Positions 4,833-5,033 of a stretch of 5,033 bases of DNA are shown one piece after another; position 1 is the first letter of the stretch; every line of letters starts with the position of its first letter. The DNA is from Bacteroidota bacterium (lineage in GTDB: Bacteria; Bacteroidota; Bacteroidia; Bacteroidales; Prolixibacteraceae). The notes below the pieces were generated by a model. It ran no database searches and was not told where the DNA came from. It saw nothing but the letters and a program-made list of their open reading frames with translations. The translations under genes were made by a program, and so were the position numbers. The DNA lies in NCBI GenBank assembly GCA_030695265.1, contig JAUYTA010000988.1, forward strand, positions 1 through 5,033, written 5' to 3'.

Positions 4833-5033
4833 TTATTGCAAACGAGCGTCAGGAGAAAAAAGAAATTGACTTATTTTTTTTATCCCCTCACTAAATTTTG
4901 ATGGGTTTGTTTCCTTTAGTGTAAGGATATTTTTCAGTTTCCATTGAATGGACGGATAACTGCTCAAATCACCAGCACAACATTTATCCCATTCAGGGCC
5001 TTCTCTTTCGAAAGATATAAGAAATACCCTGTC
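4833..5033 (-). CDS. C-terminal fragment of a minus-strand gene, possibly AbiEii-like nucleotidyltransferase toxin
   Basis: The minus strand is open from the right window edge to a TAA at 4833-4835, giving 66 residues; the start lies beyond the window. The translation has the look of a real protein end: VFLISFEREGPEWDKCC, then SYPSIQWKLKNILTLKE, TNPSKFSEGIKKISQFL and SPDARLQ. The pattern PSIQWKLxNIxxLxxxNPxKF resembles C-terminal segments of AbiEii/AbiGii-type nucleotidyltransferase toxins (type IV toxin-antitoxin systems) as I remember them. This is a memory-based resemblance, not a catalytic-motif match, because the nucleotidyltransferase core would be off the window. Lying next to hipBA, it would fit a toxin-antitoxin or defence neighbourhood. 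Coding status is fairly certain; the function is tentative. Confidence 0.6.
   Translation of the reverse strand, partial: DRVFLISFEREGPEWDKCCAGDLSSYPSIQWKLKNILTLKETNPSKFSEGIKKISQFLFSPDARLQ

Noticed and set aside
1..5033. CRISPR array, tRNA, rRNA or integrase gene
   Set aside because: No regularly spaced repeat array, cloverleaf or recombinase motif was seen anywhere in the window.

Overview
The window looks like chromosomal DNA of a Bacteroidota bacterium. Three things suggest this: an N-terminal lipoprotein-type formylglycine sulfatase of the kind common in polysaccharide-degrading Bacteroidota, A-rich leaders in place of strong Shine-Dalgarno sites, and a promoter in front of hipB that matches the Bacteroidota sigma-ABfr consensus (TTTG, 20 nt spacer, TAnnTTTG). 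A marine or gut anaerobe is plausible, but the genus cannot be read from this sequence.

Left part (1-1000): the 3' end of speA (biosynthetic arginine decarboxylase) reads rightward and ends in a strong intrinsic terminator at 815-851. Every gene to the right of it is on the minus strand. Sulfatase (996-2447): a complete 483-residue lipoprotein sulfatase with an intact CxPxR maturation motif. A 60-codon hypothetical ORF follows it 9 nt downstream and runs into the back of the speA terminator.

Middle (2510-4484): a complete hipBA-type toxin-antitoxin operon. HipB is an XRE antitoxin and HipA a Ser/Thr-kinase toxin, and the two genes are 2 nt apart. The promoter is easily recognised and is embedded in a duplicated TTGCAA...ATATAGATATA motif that is a good candidate for the HipB operator. 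The operon sits between two direct copies of a 74-bp non-coding repeat (67/74 identical), which suggests a cassette that was inserted or can be deleted.

Right part (4485-5033): a gene-poor, degraded stretch. It holds a long imperfect palindrome (4564-4618), an orphan 60-codon coding-like fragment without a start (4588-4770), a short GCCTAAC palindrome family (4767-4814), and at the right edge the last 66 codons of a minus-strand gene, tentatively an AbiEii-like nucleotidyltransferase toxin. A toxin-antitoxin operon, direct repeats, gene remnants and palindromes together mark the right half as an accessory island joined to a housekeeping/catabolic left half. No clearly new system is proven. 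The leads most worth following are the repeat-bounded hipBA cassette, its operator pair, and the remnants beside it.
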